The notes under the pieces were generated by a model. The model made no database searches and was not told the origin of the DNA. It saw only the letters and a list, made by a program, of their open reading frames with translations. 64,000 nucleotides of DNA from assembly GCA_003280515.1 (NCBI GenBank), contig QCER01000007.1, positions 1 through 64,000 of the forward strand. Reading direction: 5' to 3'. Position 1 is the stretch's first letter. Each line of letters starts with the position of its first letter. Source of the DNA: Prochlorococcus sp. AG-355-P18. GTDB lineage: Bacteria > Cyanobacteriota > Cyanobacteriia > PCC-6307 > Cyanobiaceae. Of the stretch, positions 46,213 through 55,702 are shown piece by piece. The position numbers and the translations under genes are program-made.

Positions 46213-46380
46213 GAACTTACCCAAAGAGATTTTAATCATTATCCTTTAAATAATAAAGAGTATGTTCCACCTTATAAGGTTAATTCTTTAACAAAAACTT
46301 TTAATAAAGTTAAAAAAATAAGGGGGCATTTGTTTCCCCTCTTAAAGTCTTATGCACCTCGTTATTCACAAAGTCGCTGA
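46213..46380 (+). pseudogene. startless open frame, possible gene fragment
   Basis: From 46213 the plus strand is open for 55 codons to a TGA at 46378-46380. It reads ELTQRDFNHYPLNNKEYVPP and later HLFPLLKSYAPRYSQSR. There is no ATG, GTG or TTG in phase at the beginning. It could be a fragment left by deletion or chance in AT-rich DNA. I give it low weight. Confidence 0.2.
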
Positions 46381-46529
46381 AGTGATTTTGACTCCTGAAT
46401 TGTTTCTACTCCTACTGAAAAGGAAAAGATAGTCGCAACGACCACAAAGCACTAATACTCGGGTATTATTACTCTATTAATTCCCATTAAATAAGAGGAT
46501 AATTAAGGATTATAGATATAGGAGGTTTT

Positions 46530-46688
46530 ATGAAACTCACTACTCCATTAACTGCCCTCAGGAATGCAACTTCAGATATTTGGAGAATGCATGATTTTAA
46601 TTATCAACTTCCTAAAGATAATAGACAAAATTATTGGGAAAAAGAATGCATAGACCACCCAACAAGTTCTCATTGCAAAGTTTACTAA
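46530..46688 (+). CDS. small conserved peptide gene with strong ribosome-binding site
   Basis: A 52-codon gene starting KLTTPLTALRNATSDIWRMH and ending SSHCKVY, with two cysteines. AGGAGG at 46520-46525, four bases before the ATG, is an unusually strong Shine-Dalgarno for this genome and supports expression. A terminator follows 26 bases after the stop. I recall similar tiny proteins in Prochlorococcus but know no function. The leader 46381-46520 can form a small hairpin (AATAC-TCGG-GTATT), so an untranslated regulatory leader is possible. Confidence 0.65.
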   Translation: MKLTTPLTALRNATSDIWRMHDFNYQLPKDNRQNYWEKECIDHPTSSHCKVY

Positions 46689-46713
46689 AGGCAATATAAA
46701 TTAAGATATTAAT

Positions 46714-46740
46714 AAAGACCCTTGTAATGGTCTTTTCTTC
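46714..46740 (+). terminator. Rho-independent terminator of the small peptide gene
   Basis: Stem AAAGACC/GGTCTTT (46714-46720 with 46729-46735), loop of 8 bases, followed by a short T-rich tail TCTTC. It is placed to end the 46530-46688 transcript before the rhomboid gene. Confidence 0.7.
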
Positions 46741-46776
46741 AATTTAAGAAGATATTTTTTGATTTAAAACTAAAAA

Positions 46777-47379
46777 ATGCCTTTTAATAATTCAATATCA
46801 AAATATGATTGGCAATATCTTGTGACTGGATTTTTTTTAATCTCAGTTTTTATTTTTATAAATTTAATTGGAGTTATTGATAAAGAATATTTTTACTTTG
46901 TACCAAGATTAATTAGTGAGCAACCCTATAGGATTATTACATCAATACTAACTCATGCAGATTTAAATCATTTATTAAGTAATCTCGGTGGAATAATCAT
47001 CACTAGATATTTTTTGAAGAAACTTGGAATTAAAAGCAGATTTTTTTATTTGAAATTTATTTTAATTTGTTCTTTTTTAAATTTTTTTATTATCTGGGTT
47101 TACGAAAAGATCTTATCTTATTTTAATTTTTATCCGCATTATGCCGCTTTAGGATTTAGTGGAATAATTTATGCTTTATTTGGATTCATACTTTTAACTT
47201 CTTTTTATGGAAAGAAATATTTTTTAGGAAAAGAAATTGGTTTAAAGTCCAATTATGAAGTTCAAAAAATGTCAAAGACGATTTGCCTCATAGGCTTGAC
47301 TTTCTCTTTTTTGCCAGGAGTAAGTTTATTAGGTCATTTAAGTGGATTTATTGCAGGGTGTTTTTTATTTTTTATCTAA
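46777..47379 (+). CDS. rhomboid-family intramembrane serine protease
   Basis: A 200-residue protein with six membrane helices. HADLNHLLSNL (residues 60-70) is the HxxxN region. The catalytic serine is Ser128 in GFSG and the catalytic histidine is His187 in GHLSG near the C-terminus. All active-site elements are present in the standard spacing, so it is probably active. It is the first core-like gene after the accessory patch. Confidence 0.85.
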   Translation: MPFNNSISKYDWQYLVTGFFLISVFIFINLIGVIDKEYFYFVPRLISEQPYRIITSILTHADLNHLLSNLGGIIITRYFLKKLGIKSRFFYLKFILICSFLNFFIIWVYEKILSYFNFYPHYAALGFSGIIYALFGFILLTSFYGKKYFLGKEIGLKSNYEVQKMSKTICLIGLTFSFLPGVSLLGHLSGFIAGCFLFFI

Positions 47380-47519
47380 TTAGGACACTCTTAGTTTTGA
47401 TTATCATTTATAAAAATATTATTAAAACACTTTGAGATAATTATCTAGCAAAATATTTAAATTGATCTGAGAGTTTTATTTAGAGTATATTAGAAAAAGG
47501 TAAGTATGAATATTTTGGT

Positions 47520-49334
47520 ATGAGATTGATTTTTTATATATTTTTAATTAGTCAATTGTTAAATTTTCTAGGGGTGTTTGCAGAAAAAGTAAAAGATGAC
47601 TCGTCTGGATTTAATTCGATTAAATGGGAAAAGGTAGAGGAAAATAAACCTAGACCATTAAAAAATATTATCTGGAAATCCTACAAAAATGATAAAATTT
47701 ATTTTGAAAATGAAAATAAGCAAGGTTCAATAAAAAATCGAACTAACTTATCAAATGAAGAAAGAATATATGAATCCTCAAAAAAAACAGTTACTGAAAT
47801 TGAACCTTTCTTACCACTTAATAATTTCCTTGATTATGGTAATTTCCAAACCTCTGTAAGGTGGAAATCATCTTTTGATGGAGGTGTCGCAGGTGGGGCT
47901 GGTCAGCAAAATCCCTCCTTTGTTCTTGATTACGGAATTTCAGATTCTTCACTTTTTTCTATTTATATAACAGGAGCTGATGATGACCTATATAACTTAG
48001 TAAGTGGTCAGAAAATTAACTATTATTGGCAAAGCTATGGATTTTCATTTAAGCAAAAATTATTAGATGAGGAAGATTTTGATTTTGGATTTTCATTAGT
48101 TTCCTCTCTTGAATATTGGAGGCATGCTAGTGGATCTCAATTCTCAAAAAGTATTTTTAATCAAAAAGATAATTCATTTGGTAAAGACAAATTTGAAGAT
48201 TTAGTTGCGGCTTTATCTTTTCCTATATCAAAAAAATTTAATGAAAAATTCACTACTTTAATTGTTCCTGGTATTACATTTTTACCTGAGACATTAGGAT
48301 CAAAAGGAATTGGTAAAAATGCGTATGGTAATAATTTCTATATTGGCAGTGGCATTGTATATGATCTCGCCAAAGATCTAAATCTTCTTCTCTCATATAC
48401 TACCCCTTTAGGTCCCGGTAATAATTATTTTGATAGCGATTTAAACTATTCCAGAAAACCTATATATAGCTTTGGTTTGGGTTGGGATATTAATCCTAAG
48501 ATTAGTATTGAAGGCAAAATAACGAATTCATATGGTGCTTCTCCCGCTACTGGATTACTAACCATACCGTCAGATAATCTCCCACTTTATTCAGCTAACA
48601 TAACTTATAAGCCCTACGGAGAAGATACATACCTTAATCCTCTAAATGATGTAGAAAAATTGATCAGTCATGGAGGAATTACTGTAAATAATGCTTTAAT
48701 ACCAATAGCTGGAACTTCACAATTTAAATTTAATTATGATAATAGTGGAAATATATTTGGTTCTTATGGTTACTCTTTATCAAATATATTCCAACTAGAG
48801 CTTCTAAACATTGGTAGTTTTAATGATCTGAACTTAAGCGGAAGTGAAAATTCAAATCTTTATTCAACTTATCTAGCAGAAAATAATCTTAATTATAGGT
48901 TAGGTGGAAAGCTTTTAATATTTAGTCCCCAAAAAGATGATCTTTATTGGGTTACATTAAGATCATCAGTTGGGAGAAATGATGATACAAATCAAGGTTA
49001 TTTATTCGCAGAAGTTTTGAATACTTTTAGATTAAATAATTCGTTAACCTTTAACATTAGTTCGAAATATTTTTTTAGTGGAGTAGAAAGTTTTGGTGGG
49101 ATAGGTTTCTCAAGTTATTTAAATTTATCAGATAATTTGATGCTAATCCCAGAAATAAATGCCTCAATTAAAAACGATTCGGATTTTAATTCTACTCTTG
49201 CATTGAGATATTCTATTTCACCTGAAAAGTCATTAGATTTATATTATTCTAATGCTGCAGGAGTTCAGGATATTGGACAAATCCTTAAAGATAAAGAATA
49301 TAAATTCGGAATTAATTTGAATTTCTTATATTAA
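47520..49334 (+). CDS. outer-membrane beta-barrel protein
   Basis: A 604-residue protein with a hydrophobic N-terminus (FYIFLISQLLNFLGVFA) that looks like a signal peptide. About 100 charged, linker-like residues follow. The rest is a large domain of alternating aromatic/glycine beta-strands ending in an aromatic residue (NLNFLY), typical of barrels. FQTSVRWKSSFDGGVAGG opens the barrel and DLNLLLSYTTPLGPGNN is a repeated style of strand-turn-strand. Function unknown; a transport or exopolysaccharide-secretion role is only a guess. Confidence 0.65.
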   Translation: MRLIFYIFLISQLLNFLGVFAEKVKDDSSGFNSIKWEKVEENKPRPLKNIIWKSYKNDKIYFENENKQGSIKNRTNLSNEERIYESSKKTVTEIEPFLPLNNFLDYGNFQTSVRWKSSFDGGVAGGAGQQNPSFVLDYGISDSSLFSIYITGADDDLYNLVSGQKINYYWQSYGFSFKQKLLDEEDFDFGFSLVSSLEYWRHASGSQFSKSIFNQKDNSFGKDKFEDLVAALSFPISKKFNEKFTTLIVPGITFLPETLGSKGIGKNAYGNNFYIGSGIVYDLAKDLNLLLSYTTPLGPGNNYFDSDLNYSRKPIYSFGLGWDINPKISIEGKITNSYGASPATGLLTIPSDNLPLYSANITYKPYGEDTYLNPLNDVEKLISHGGITVNNALIPIAGTSQFKFNYDNSGNIFGSYGYSLSNIFQLELLNIGSFNDLNLSGSENSNLYSTYLAENNLNYRLGGKLLIFSPQKDDLYWVTLRSSVGRNDDTNQGYLFAEVLNTFRLNNSLTFNISSKYFFSGVESFGGIGFSSYLNLSDNLMLIPEINASIKNDSDFNSTLALRYSISPEKSLDLYYSNAAGVQDIGQILKDKEYKFGINLNFLY

Positions 49335-49350
49335 TTTAGAAACATATAAT

Positions 49351-49602
49351 TTAGTTTTCCCAAAAGGGGTCTGTAGTTAAAGAAACCTTTAATAGACTTC
49401 TTTTTCTACTTTTAATATAGCTTACACAAGCTCTTACAGTTTCACCATTAACATCTATTTCACAGGCTCCGCAACTTCCTGTAAGACAGCCAGTCGGGAT
49501 TTCGAAACCAGCTTTTTCTGCTGATGAGAACCAATCATCACCTTCTGAAGCATAAGTTTCCTTATTATTTGGCCATTGTATTTTAATTTTTGATTTTTTC
49601 AA
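49351..49602 (-). CDS. 2Fe-2S ferredoxin-like protein
   Basis: An 83-residue protein. Iron-sulfur ligands are Cys39, Cys44, Cys47 and Cys59 in GCLTGSCGACEIDVNGE and VRACVSYI, giving C-x4-C-x2-C-x11-C. The last gap is much shorter than the roughly 29 residues of plant-type photosynthetic ferredoxin and resembles the spacing in succinate dehydrogenase or xanthine dehydrogenase clusters. Its start overlaps the cobQ stop by 4 bases, suggesting coupled translation. Confidence 0.8.
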   Translation of the reverse strand: MKKSKIKIQWPNNKETYASEGDDWFSSAEKAGFEIPTGCLTGSCGACEIDVNGETVRACVSYIKSRKRSLLKVSLTTDPFWEN

Positions 49603-51128
49603 TTTAATAATGATGAGAGACTTAAATGCTTATCAAATTCATTTGCAAGATTTTCAATTATTGTATCTCTCTTGACTTTATAAGATCTTGTTTTTTTCTT
49701 TAATAAAGGCAATTTTTTTCTTTTTCTTATCAAATTTATATATTGATCTCTCCAATTATCATTTTCAAAGATTCCATGAATATATGTACCTGCAATGGTT
49801 CCACCTTCTTTATTTTCCTTGTACCATCCTAGATTTAAGTCTTTGAAAAAAGGGTTAATCTTTAATAAGTTTTGAGTATTATCCAATTCAGTTTGGCCAT
49901 TATGAATTTCAAATCCATTTACTTTTGATTGACATGGCCATAATGATTCAGAGCTGATTTGCCTTGTTAATTTTTTCTCCAAGAAAGTGGTTTTTATTGG
50001 TAGTAATCCAATGCCTTTAATTTTTTGTTCTGAATAACTTTTAGATCCCTCTTTTAAAAAAGGATCTTCAAGTGTTGTTCCTAGCATTTGTAAACCTCCA
50101 CAAATGCCAATAATATTTCCCTTATTACTTGAGTAGTCTTTTATATCCTGAGATAAACCACATTCTTCAAGAAAAATTTGATCTTTAATAGTTTGTTTAC
50201 TTCCAGGAAGGATAATAAAATCAAATTTATTTAAGTTCTGAGATTTTCTTACCCATTCAATTAATATGGATTTTTCATTTTCTAATGGGTCAAAATCTGA
50301 AAAATTGCTTATAGATGGTAATTTTATAATTCCTACTTTTATCTCTGGATTTGTGAAACTAGATTTTTTTTCTATTAAATCTAAAGAATCCTCTGGAGGA
50401 AATGAATCATTTAACCATGGAATAATTCCAATAACAGGGATTTGAGTTTTATTTTCTATCCATTTTTTCCCATTTTCAAATAATGAAAGATCTCCTCTGA
50501 ATCTATTTATAATAATTCCCTTAATAAGCTTCTTTTCTTCAGGCTTCATTAATTCAAGAGTCCCAATTATTTGTGCAAATACGCCTCCCCTTTCAATATC
50601 AGTAACCAAAATGCAATTTGCATTCAAATATTTAGCAACTCTTAAATTAGTCAGATCTCTATGAATCAAATTCATTTCTACTGGACTTCCAGCCCCTTCG
50701 ATAATCAAACGGCAATTCGGATTCCGTTCGTAAATAGACTTTAAACTTTTTTTAATTACTTCCCAGCCTGGAATAAACCAGTCTTTATAGTAATTTTGTG
50801 CAGTTGTGGTGCCTATGCTTTTGCCAAGGTGAATCACTTCGCTTACTGAGTTTCCTTGTGGTTTTAATAAAATGGGATTCATCTCTGCAGAGGGAATAAT
50901 ACCACAAGCAAAAGCTTGAAGTGCTTGTGAATATGCCATCTCTCCACCTTCCCAATCAACCCAAGCGTTGTTACTCATATTTTGTCCTTTAAAAGGTATT
51001 GGTTCTTCTCCTAAATTTTTAAGAATCCTGCAAATAGCAGTAACTGTTATCGATTTTCCTGCTCCACTGGAAGTGCCTAGGACCATTATTGGTTTCCTTA
51101 TTTCATGTATTTTTGCTTCTAAATCCAT
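49599..51128 (-). CDS. cobQ: cobyric acid synthase
   Basis: A 509-residue CobQ that amidates four carboxylates of adenosyl-cobyrinic acid a,c-diamide. The N-terminal ATPase-type domain starts LGTSSGAGKSITVTAI. FKGQNMSNNAWVDWEGGEM is the substrate region. The glutaminase domain has FIILPGSKQTIKDQ and the nucleophile Cys in GNIIGICGGLQMLG. It belongs to the B12 (pseudocobalamin) pathway. It overlaps the ferredoxin-like gene by 4 bases, and the maf gene is divergent. Confidence 0.96.
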   Translation of the reverse strand: MDLEAKIHEIRKPIMVLGTSSGAGKSITVTAICRILKNLGEEPIPFKGQNMSNNAWVDWEGGEMAYSQALQAFACGIIPSAEMNPILLKPQGNSVSEVIHLGKSIGTTTAQNYYKDWFIPGWEVIKKSLKSIYERNPNCRLIIEGAGSPVEMNLIHRDLTNLRVAKYLNANCILVTDIERGGVFAQIIGTLELMKPEEKKLIKGIIINRFRGDLSLFENGKKWIENKTQIPVIGIIPWLNDSFPPEDSLDLIEKKSSFTNPEIKVGIIKLPSISNFSDFDPLENEKSILIEWVRKSQNLNKFDFIILPGSKQTIKDQIFLEECGLSQDIKDYSSNKGNIIGICGGLQMLGTTLEDPFLKEGSKSYSEQKIKGIGLLPIKTTFLEKKLTRQISSESLWPCQSKVNGFEIHNGQTELDNTQNLLKINPFFKDLNLGWYKENKEGGTIAGTYIHGIFENDNWRDQYINLIRKRKKLPLLKKKTRSYKVKRDTIIENLANEFDKHLSLSSLLN

Positions 51129-51194
51129 TAGTAATTTATATTAATTTTAAAATTTATTAATTATTAAATTGAATTATAATTTGGTTAAAAATTT

Positions 51195-51806
51195 GTGTTA
51201 ATTCTAGCCTCTGCTTCTCAATCTAGAAAGAAATTACTAGAAAATTGTCAAATCGAATTTATCCAAATATCAAGTAACTTTGATGAAACTACTATTCAAG
51301 AAAAGAATATATTTAACCTAGCTTTGGAATTATCTTTTCAAAAGGCTAATAGTTTATCTGAAAATATTCAAAACATATCATTACCCGAAGAATTTAATTA
51401 TGTTCCATTGGAAATACTTGGGTGTGATTCAATTTTTGAATTTAAAGGAGAAGCTTATGGAAAACCATTTAATAAAGAGGAAGCCTTTATTAGATGGAAA
51501 AAAATGTCTGGAGAATTTGGATTTTTACACACTGGTCATACTCTAATAATTGGGAATTTTGATTCAACTTCCAGAATTTTTAAAATGACTGAAATAATAA
51601 AAAAAACAGTAAGTTCAAAAGTTTATTTTTCTAATTTGGAAGATTGGGAAATCAAGAGTTATGTAGATACAAATGAACCTTTATACTGCGCAGGAGGATT
51701 TGCCTTGGAAGGTATAGGCGGTAAATATATAGAAAAAATAGAGGGTTGCTTCAGTAATGTAATGGGATTAAGTTTGCCATGGCTTAGAGAAAATTTATAT
51801 AGATAA
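51195..51806 (+). CDS. maf: Maf-like nucleoside-triphosphate pyrophosphatase
   Basis: A 203-residue protein from a GTG start. [17 protein letters not shown] is the diagnostic N-terminal P-loop-like motif, [18 protein letters not shown] is the catalytic acidic region and [13 protein letters not shown] the C-terminal loop. Family members hydrolyse non-canonical or pyrimidine NTPs to the monophosphates. It is convergent with psbC, with a shared terminator 20 bases after its stop. Confidence 0.92.
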   Translation: MLILASASQSRKKLLENCQIEFIQISSNFDETTIQEKNIFNLALELSFQKANSLSENIQNISLPEEFNYVPLEILGCDSIFEFKGEAYGKPFNKEEAFIRWKKMSGEFGFLHTGHTLIIGNFDSTSRIFKMTEIIKKTVSSKVYFSNLEDWEIKSYVDTNEPLYCAGGFALEGIGGKYIEKIEGCFSNVMGLSLPWLRENLYR

Positions 51807-51820
51807 TAAAATTGAGCAAA

Positions 51821-51852
51821 AAAAAACCCTATCCGAAGATAGGGCTTTTTTA
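51821..51852. terminator. bidirectional terminator between maf and psbC
   Basis: Stem CCCTATC/GATAGGG (51827-51833 with 51838-51844), loop CGAA. It has six A before it and a T run after it, so it works in both directions. It lies between the two convergent genes maf and psbC. Confidence 0.9.
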
Positions 51853-51866
51853 GTTGAGATAGAAAA

Positions 51867-53249
51867 TTAATCTAAATCAGGCATTTCTAGAGCTGGTTCA
51901 CTCTTTCTGTCGATTCCTTTTTCGAAACCTGCAGCGGCCGCTCTAGCACGTCCAGCATGCCAAAGGTGACCGATGAATGTAAACCATCCTAGGAAGAATT
52001 GAGCTGCAGCTAACCATTGTCTTAAGTTAACGAAGTTAACAGCATTAGGCTCTGTAATGATTCCACCAACAGAGTTGATAGAAGCGTTAGGAGCATGAGT
52101 CATATATTCAGCTGCTCTTCTTACCTGCCAAGGCTGAATATCATTTTGGATTTTCTCAAGGCTCAATCCGTTAGGTCCTCTTAAAGGCTCTAACCATGGC
52201 CCTCTGAAATCCCAAAATCTCATTGTTTCACCACCAAATATAATTTCACCAGTAGGAGATCTCATGAGATACTTACCTAGGCCTGTTGGTCCCATTGTTG
52301 AACCTACGTTAGCTCCAATTCTTTGATCTCTCACTAGGAAAGTAAAGCTTTGGGCTTGTGAAGCTTCAGCATTTGTTGGACCATAAAACTCTGAAGGGTA
52401 AGCAGTGTTGTTAAACCAGATGAATGTTGAAGCAATAAAACTTGCTACACATATTCCACCAAGTGCATAACTTAATAGTCCTTCACCGTTCCAAATGAAT
52501 GCTCTTCTTGCCCATCCAAAAGGCTTAGTAAAGATATGGAATATTCCTCCAATAATTGCAGTAATACCCACATAAACATGTCCACCAACAATATCTTCAA
52601 TGGAGTTAACACCGATTATTGAACCAGCTCCTCCCCATGGAGATCTAAATAGATAACCAAGAATAACTCTTGGATCTAAAGTTGGATTAACAAGTCTGAC
52701 TTCACCACCACCAGGTGCCCATGTGTCATATGCACCGCCAATAAAACACCAGTTTACTGACCATGCTAATGCACCAACACCTAGAACAATCAAATGATAT
52801 CCAAGGATATTTGTCATTTGATTTTTATCTCTCCAGTCAGTTGAGAAAAATGGAAAATCTTCTTCAAGTTTTTCTGGACCTGCTAATGAATGGTAAATAC
52901 CACCAAAACCAAGTACAGCAGAAGCTATCAAATGAACCACGCCTGCTTGAAAGAAAGGCATGATATCAGTAACTTCACCACCTGGGCCTATTCCATAGCC
53001 AAACATTGCAACGTGTGGCATACAGATTAAACCTTGCTCCCACATTGGTTTATCAAAAGTAAAATGATTAACCTCAAAGAGCATCATTGCTCCCGCCCAA
53101 AAGACTATTAGTCCAGAGTGAGCAATGTGAGCTCCTAATAAACGTCCAGATAAATTGATTAATCTAGCATTACCTACATACCAGGCATAACCAGTTTCCT
53201 CAATACTTTGGTTTGGAGCTCTTAATAGATTATTAAAGGGCGTTTCCAC
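51867..53249 (-). CDS. psbC: photosystem II CP43 antenna protein
   Basis: A core antenna of photosystem II, binding chlorophyll and bicarbonate-side cluster ligands. I start it at the GTG at 53247-53249, which overlaps psbD by 17 bases and gives [13 protein letters not shown], 460 residues. The ATG at 53276 would add nine residues not found in the family. Landmarks are [20 protein letters not shown], the large lumenal loop with [20 protein letters not shown] (Glu/Arg ligands of the Mn cluster) and [27 protein letters not shown] site precedes the GTG by 9 bases. Confidence 0.98.
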   Translation of the reverse strand: METPFNNLLRAPNQSIEETGYAWYVGNARLINLSGRLLGAHIAHSGLIVFWAGAMMLFEVNHFTFDKPMWEQGLICMPHVAMFGYGIGPGGEVTDIMPFFQAGVVHLIASAVLGFGGIYHSLAGPEKLEEDFPFFSTDWRDKNQMTNILGYHLIVLGVGALAWSVNWCFIGGAYDTWAPGGGEVRLVNPTLDPRVILGYLFRSPWGGAGSIIGVNSIEDIVGGHVYVGITAIIGGIFHIFTKPFGWARRAFIWNGEGLLSYALGGICVASFIASTFIWFNNTAYPSEFYGPTNAEASQAQSFTFLVRDQRIGANVGSTMGPTGLGKYLMRSPTGEIIFGGETMRFWDFRGPWLEPLRGPNGLSLEKIQNDIQPWQVRRAAEYMTHAPNASINSVGGIITEPNAVNFVNLRQWLAAAQFFLGWFTFIGHLWHAGRARAAAAGFEKGIDRKSEPALEMPDLD

Positions 53250-54309
53250 GTGGAAGAACCTCCTCAGGGAATACAAAGTTTTCGTGTGGTTGATCCACAG
53301 AAGACATCCATGCTCGCATACCTTCGTTCAAAAGTATATTTTTTGTATAGAAAGTTTCAAATTCTGGATCTTCTGCTGCACGGATTTCTTGGCTTACGAA
53401 ATCATAAGCTCTTAAGTTTAGTGCTAAGCCGACAATACCAATTGAAGATGTCCACATACCCATAACAGGTACAAATAGCATCAAGAAGTGTAAGAAACGC
53501 TTGTTTGAGAAAGCAATACCGAAGATTTGACTCCAGAATCTATTCGCTGTAATCATTGAATAGGTTTCTTCTTCTTGAGTAGGATCAAAAGCTCTAAATG
53601 TTGAACTTTGAACCTTACCATCTGTATAAATACTTGTATCTTCATACAAAGTATTTTGTACTGTAGCTCCATGGATAGCACAAAGTAGAGCACCACCAAG
53701 AATTCCAGCAACACCCATCATGTGGAATGGATTTAAAGTAATATTGTGAAAACCTTGAATAAACAGAATATAACGGAAGATTGCTGCAACACCGAATGAA
53801 GGTGCGAAGAACCAACTATGCTGTCCTAAAGGATAAATAAGGAAAATACTTGTGAAAACTGCAATTACTGCTGAGAATGCTAAAGCGTTGTATGGTCTAA
53901 TTCCAACAAGACCAGCAATTTCAAACTGACGAAGCATAAAACCAATTAGGCCAAATACTCCATGTAATGCAACGAAGTTCCAAAGTCCACCAAGTTGTAG
54001 CCATCTTACGAAACTACCTTGGGCTTCAGGACCCCATAAAAATAGAAGACTGTGTCCCATGGCATCACCAGGGGTGCTTACAGCTGCTGTTAAAAAGTTA
54101 CAACCTTCGAGGTATGAGCTTGCAACTCCATGTGTGTACCAAGAGGTAACAAATGTTGTTCCGACGAACCAACCACCTATAGCAAGATATGCACAAGGTA
54201 GTAGAAGTAGTCCGGACCAACCAATAAATACAAAGCGGTCGCGCTTCAACCAATCATCGAGGACATCAAACCATCCTCTTTGTGGGGCGCTACCAACTGC
54301 GATCGTCAT
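53233..54309 (-). CDS. psbD: photosystem II reaction-centre D2 protein
   Basis: The D2 half of the photosystem II reaction centre, 358 residues including the initiator methionine. Landmarks are [20 protein letters not shown] near the start, the chlorophyll/pheophytin region [38 protein letters not shown] (helix D, with P680 and iron histidines) and [11 protein letters not shown]. It is co-transcribed with psbC through a 17-base overlap. About 180 bases separate it from the divergent ycf4 and probably hold its light-responsive promoter. Confidence 0.99.
   Translation of the reverse strand: MTIAVGSAPQRGWFDVLDDWLKRDRFVFIGWSGLLLLPCAYLAIGGWFVGTTFVTSWYTHGVASSYLEGCNFLTAAVSTPGDAMGHSLLFLWGPEAQGSFVRWLQLGGLWNFVALHGVFGLIGFMLRQFEIAGLVGIRPYNALAFSAVIAVFTSIFLIYPLGQHSWFFAPSFGVAAIFRYILFIQGFHNITLNPFHMMGVAGILGGALLCAIHGATVQNTLYEDTSIYTDGKVQSSTFRAFDPTQEEETYSMITANRFWSQIFGIAFSNKRFLHFLMLFVPVMGMWTSSIGIVGLALNLRAYDFVSQEIRAAEDPEFETFYTKNILLNEGMRAWMSSVDQPHENFVFPEEVLPRGNAL
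53259..53265 (-). promoter_or_regulatory. Shine-Dalgarno of psbC, inside psbD
   Basis: GAGGAGG on the minus strand, 9 bases before the GTG start of psbC and within the psbD 3' end. It decides the psbC start and would let ribosomes terminating on psbD re-initiate at once. Confidence 0.85.
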
Positions 54310-54491
54310 GAGAAATCGTTTTTAGCTTCGGGATACGCAGTGACTGTAACAAAGATTGAGAGTAATGTGGGGAAATATTTGTATATCTGAAATGCCTTGT
54401 AAAGCTTTCCTGACTTTTTTATTAAAAATTAGGTAAGAATACTCCCTTAGTTTGTTAAATTATCTGAATTAGGCTCTAAAAAAAGATAAAA

Positions 54492-55049
54492 ATGAATTCA
54501 GACCTTTCGTCTTTCGATAAAATCGAACAAAAAATTGGTGGATCAAGAAAAATTTCAAATTATATTATTGGAGGGATGCTAACTATAGGAGGAATTGGTT
54601 TCCTTTTGGCCTCTATATCTAGCTACACAGGCAGGGATTTATTACCTTTGGGGAATCCTTCAACTTTATTGTTTATCCCTCAAGGAATAATAATGGGAGC
54701 ATATGGAGTAATAGCTAACTTATTGAATTTTTACTTGTGGTATTTAGTTTACATAAACTTTGGTTCAGGAAGTAATTATTTTGATAAATCCTCAAAATCT
54801 GTAGAAATAAAAAGAAAAGGATTATTTAAAGATGTTGAAGTTAAATTAAATTTCGATGAAATTAAATCTGTTAAGTTGGATATAAGTGAGGGGTTTAATC
54901 CTAGAAGAAGAATTGCCCTAGTTTTAAAAGGTAGAAAAAAACCTCTCCCTTTAAGCGGAGCAGGTGAACTTAAACCACTTCTTCAAGTTGAAGAAGAAGG
55001 AGCTCGTCTAGCTAAATTTTTAGATGTTAATTTGGAGGGCCTAAAATAA
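54492..55049 (+). CDS. ycf4: photosystem I assembly protein Ycf4
   Basis: A 185-residue thylakoid protein that helps assemble photosystem I. Two membrane helices near the N-terminus (YIIGGMLTIGGIGFLLAS; PQGIIMGAYGVIANLLNFY) precede a conserved soluble domain. That domain contains VEIKRKGLFKDVEVKL and EGFNPRRRIALVLKGRK. Its stop overlaps the start proposed for the following lipoprotein gene, so the two are probably translationally coupled. It is divergent from psbD. Confidence 0.95.
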   Translation: MNSDLSSFDKIEQKIGGSRKISNYIIGGMLTIGGIGFLLASISSYTGRDLLPLGNPSTLLFIPQGIIMGAYGVIANLLNFYLWYLVYINFGSGSNYFDKSSKSVEIKRKGLFKDVEVKLNFDEIKSVKLDISEGFNPRRRIALVLKGRKKPLPLSGAGELKPLLQVEEEGARLAKFLDVNLEGLK

Positions 55050-55702
55050 AAAAAAAATATTTTCTAAAAACATTATCTTTTATACAGGTTTTATTTTTGC
55101 TTCAAGCTTGTAGTTATAAAAATAAGATTGATTCGAATTATTACTGCCAAAAACTTAAACTTAGTTGTACCCAGATTAATACACTAGTAAATTTTAAAAC
55201 TACAAAAGGTGATTTTGAGGTAAAATTATTTGGTAAAGATAACCCAGTAACAGTATCAAACTTTCTGGAAAACATAGACAAAAATATTTACGAAAATAAA
55301 AAGTTTTATAAAATAATTAATTATCCCCAAATAAGGTTTATACATGGCGGAGTTAATCTAGAAAATAAATCTTATATAGAACGAAAAGAAAAACTGAATA
55401 AGACAAGCCCCACCATACCTTTAGAAATAAAATTCAAAGAAGAAATAAAACCAAGATATAATTATCAGATAAAAAATCCTAGTGAAACAGTAAATTTAGT
55501 TAATACTTTTGAGAGTGGATCAATCGCTATGGTTAAAAGCGGTAAGAATAAGTCTTCATCTACTGAATTTTTTTTTGTAACGACTAAGATCCCAGAACTA
55601 GATGGAAGATATTCGATTTTTGGAAAGATTATTAAAGGATTAGACGTACTCGAAAAAATCAATAAAGAAGACTACATCAAGGCAGTCCAGATATCTAATT
55701 AA
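55046..55702 (+). CDS. cyclophilin-type peptidyl-prolyl isomerase, lipoprotein, possible ATA start
   Basis: The 3' two thirds are a cyclophilin domain: [20 protein letters not shown], then [20 protein letters not shown] and [18 protein letters not shown]. The frame extends upstream of the TTG at 55097 back to ATA at 55046, which sits inside an ATAA overlap with the ycf4 stop. Seven bases before it is GGAGG (55034-55038). Read from ATA, the N-terminus is [21 protein letters not shown], a classic lipoprotein signal with the Cys at the end. Starting at TTG would remove that signal. The ATA start is inference; the domain is clear. Confidence 0.75.
   Translation: MKKKYFLKTLSFIQVLFLLQACSYKNKIDSNYYCQKLKLSCTQINTLVNFKTTKGDFEVKLFGKDNPVTVSNFLENIDKNIYENKKFYKIINYPQIRFIHGGVNLENKSYIERKEKLNKTSPTIPLEIKFKEEIKPRYNYQIKNPSETVNLVNTFESGSIAMVKSGKNKSSSTEFFFVTTKIPELDGRYSIFGKIIKGLDVLEKINKEDYIKAVQISN

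Noticed and set aside
43772-46530. CRISPR array, because of the regularly spaced short repeats
   Set aside because: The repeats are only about 10 bases, imperfect and without spacers of uniform length. There are no cas genes.
53250-53276. Upstream ATG start for psbC
   Set aside because: The added residues are absent from the CP43 family, whereas the GTG with a GAGGAGG site and a 17-base overlap is the standard arrangement.
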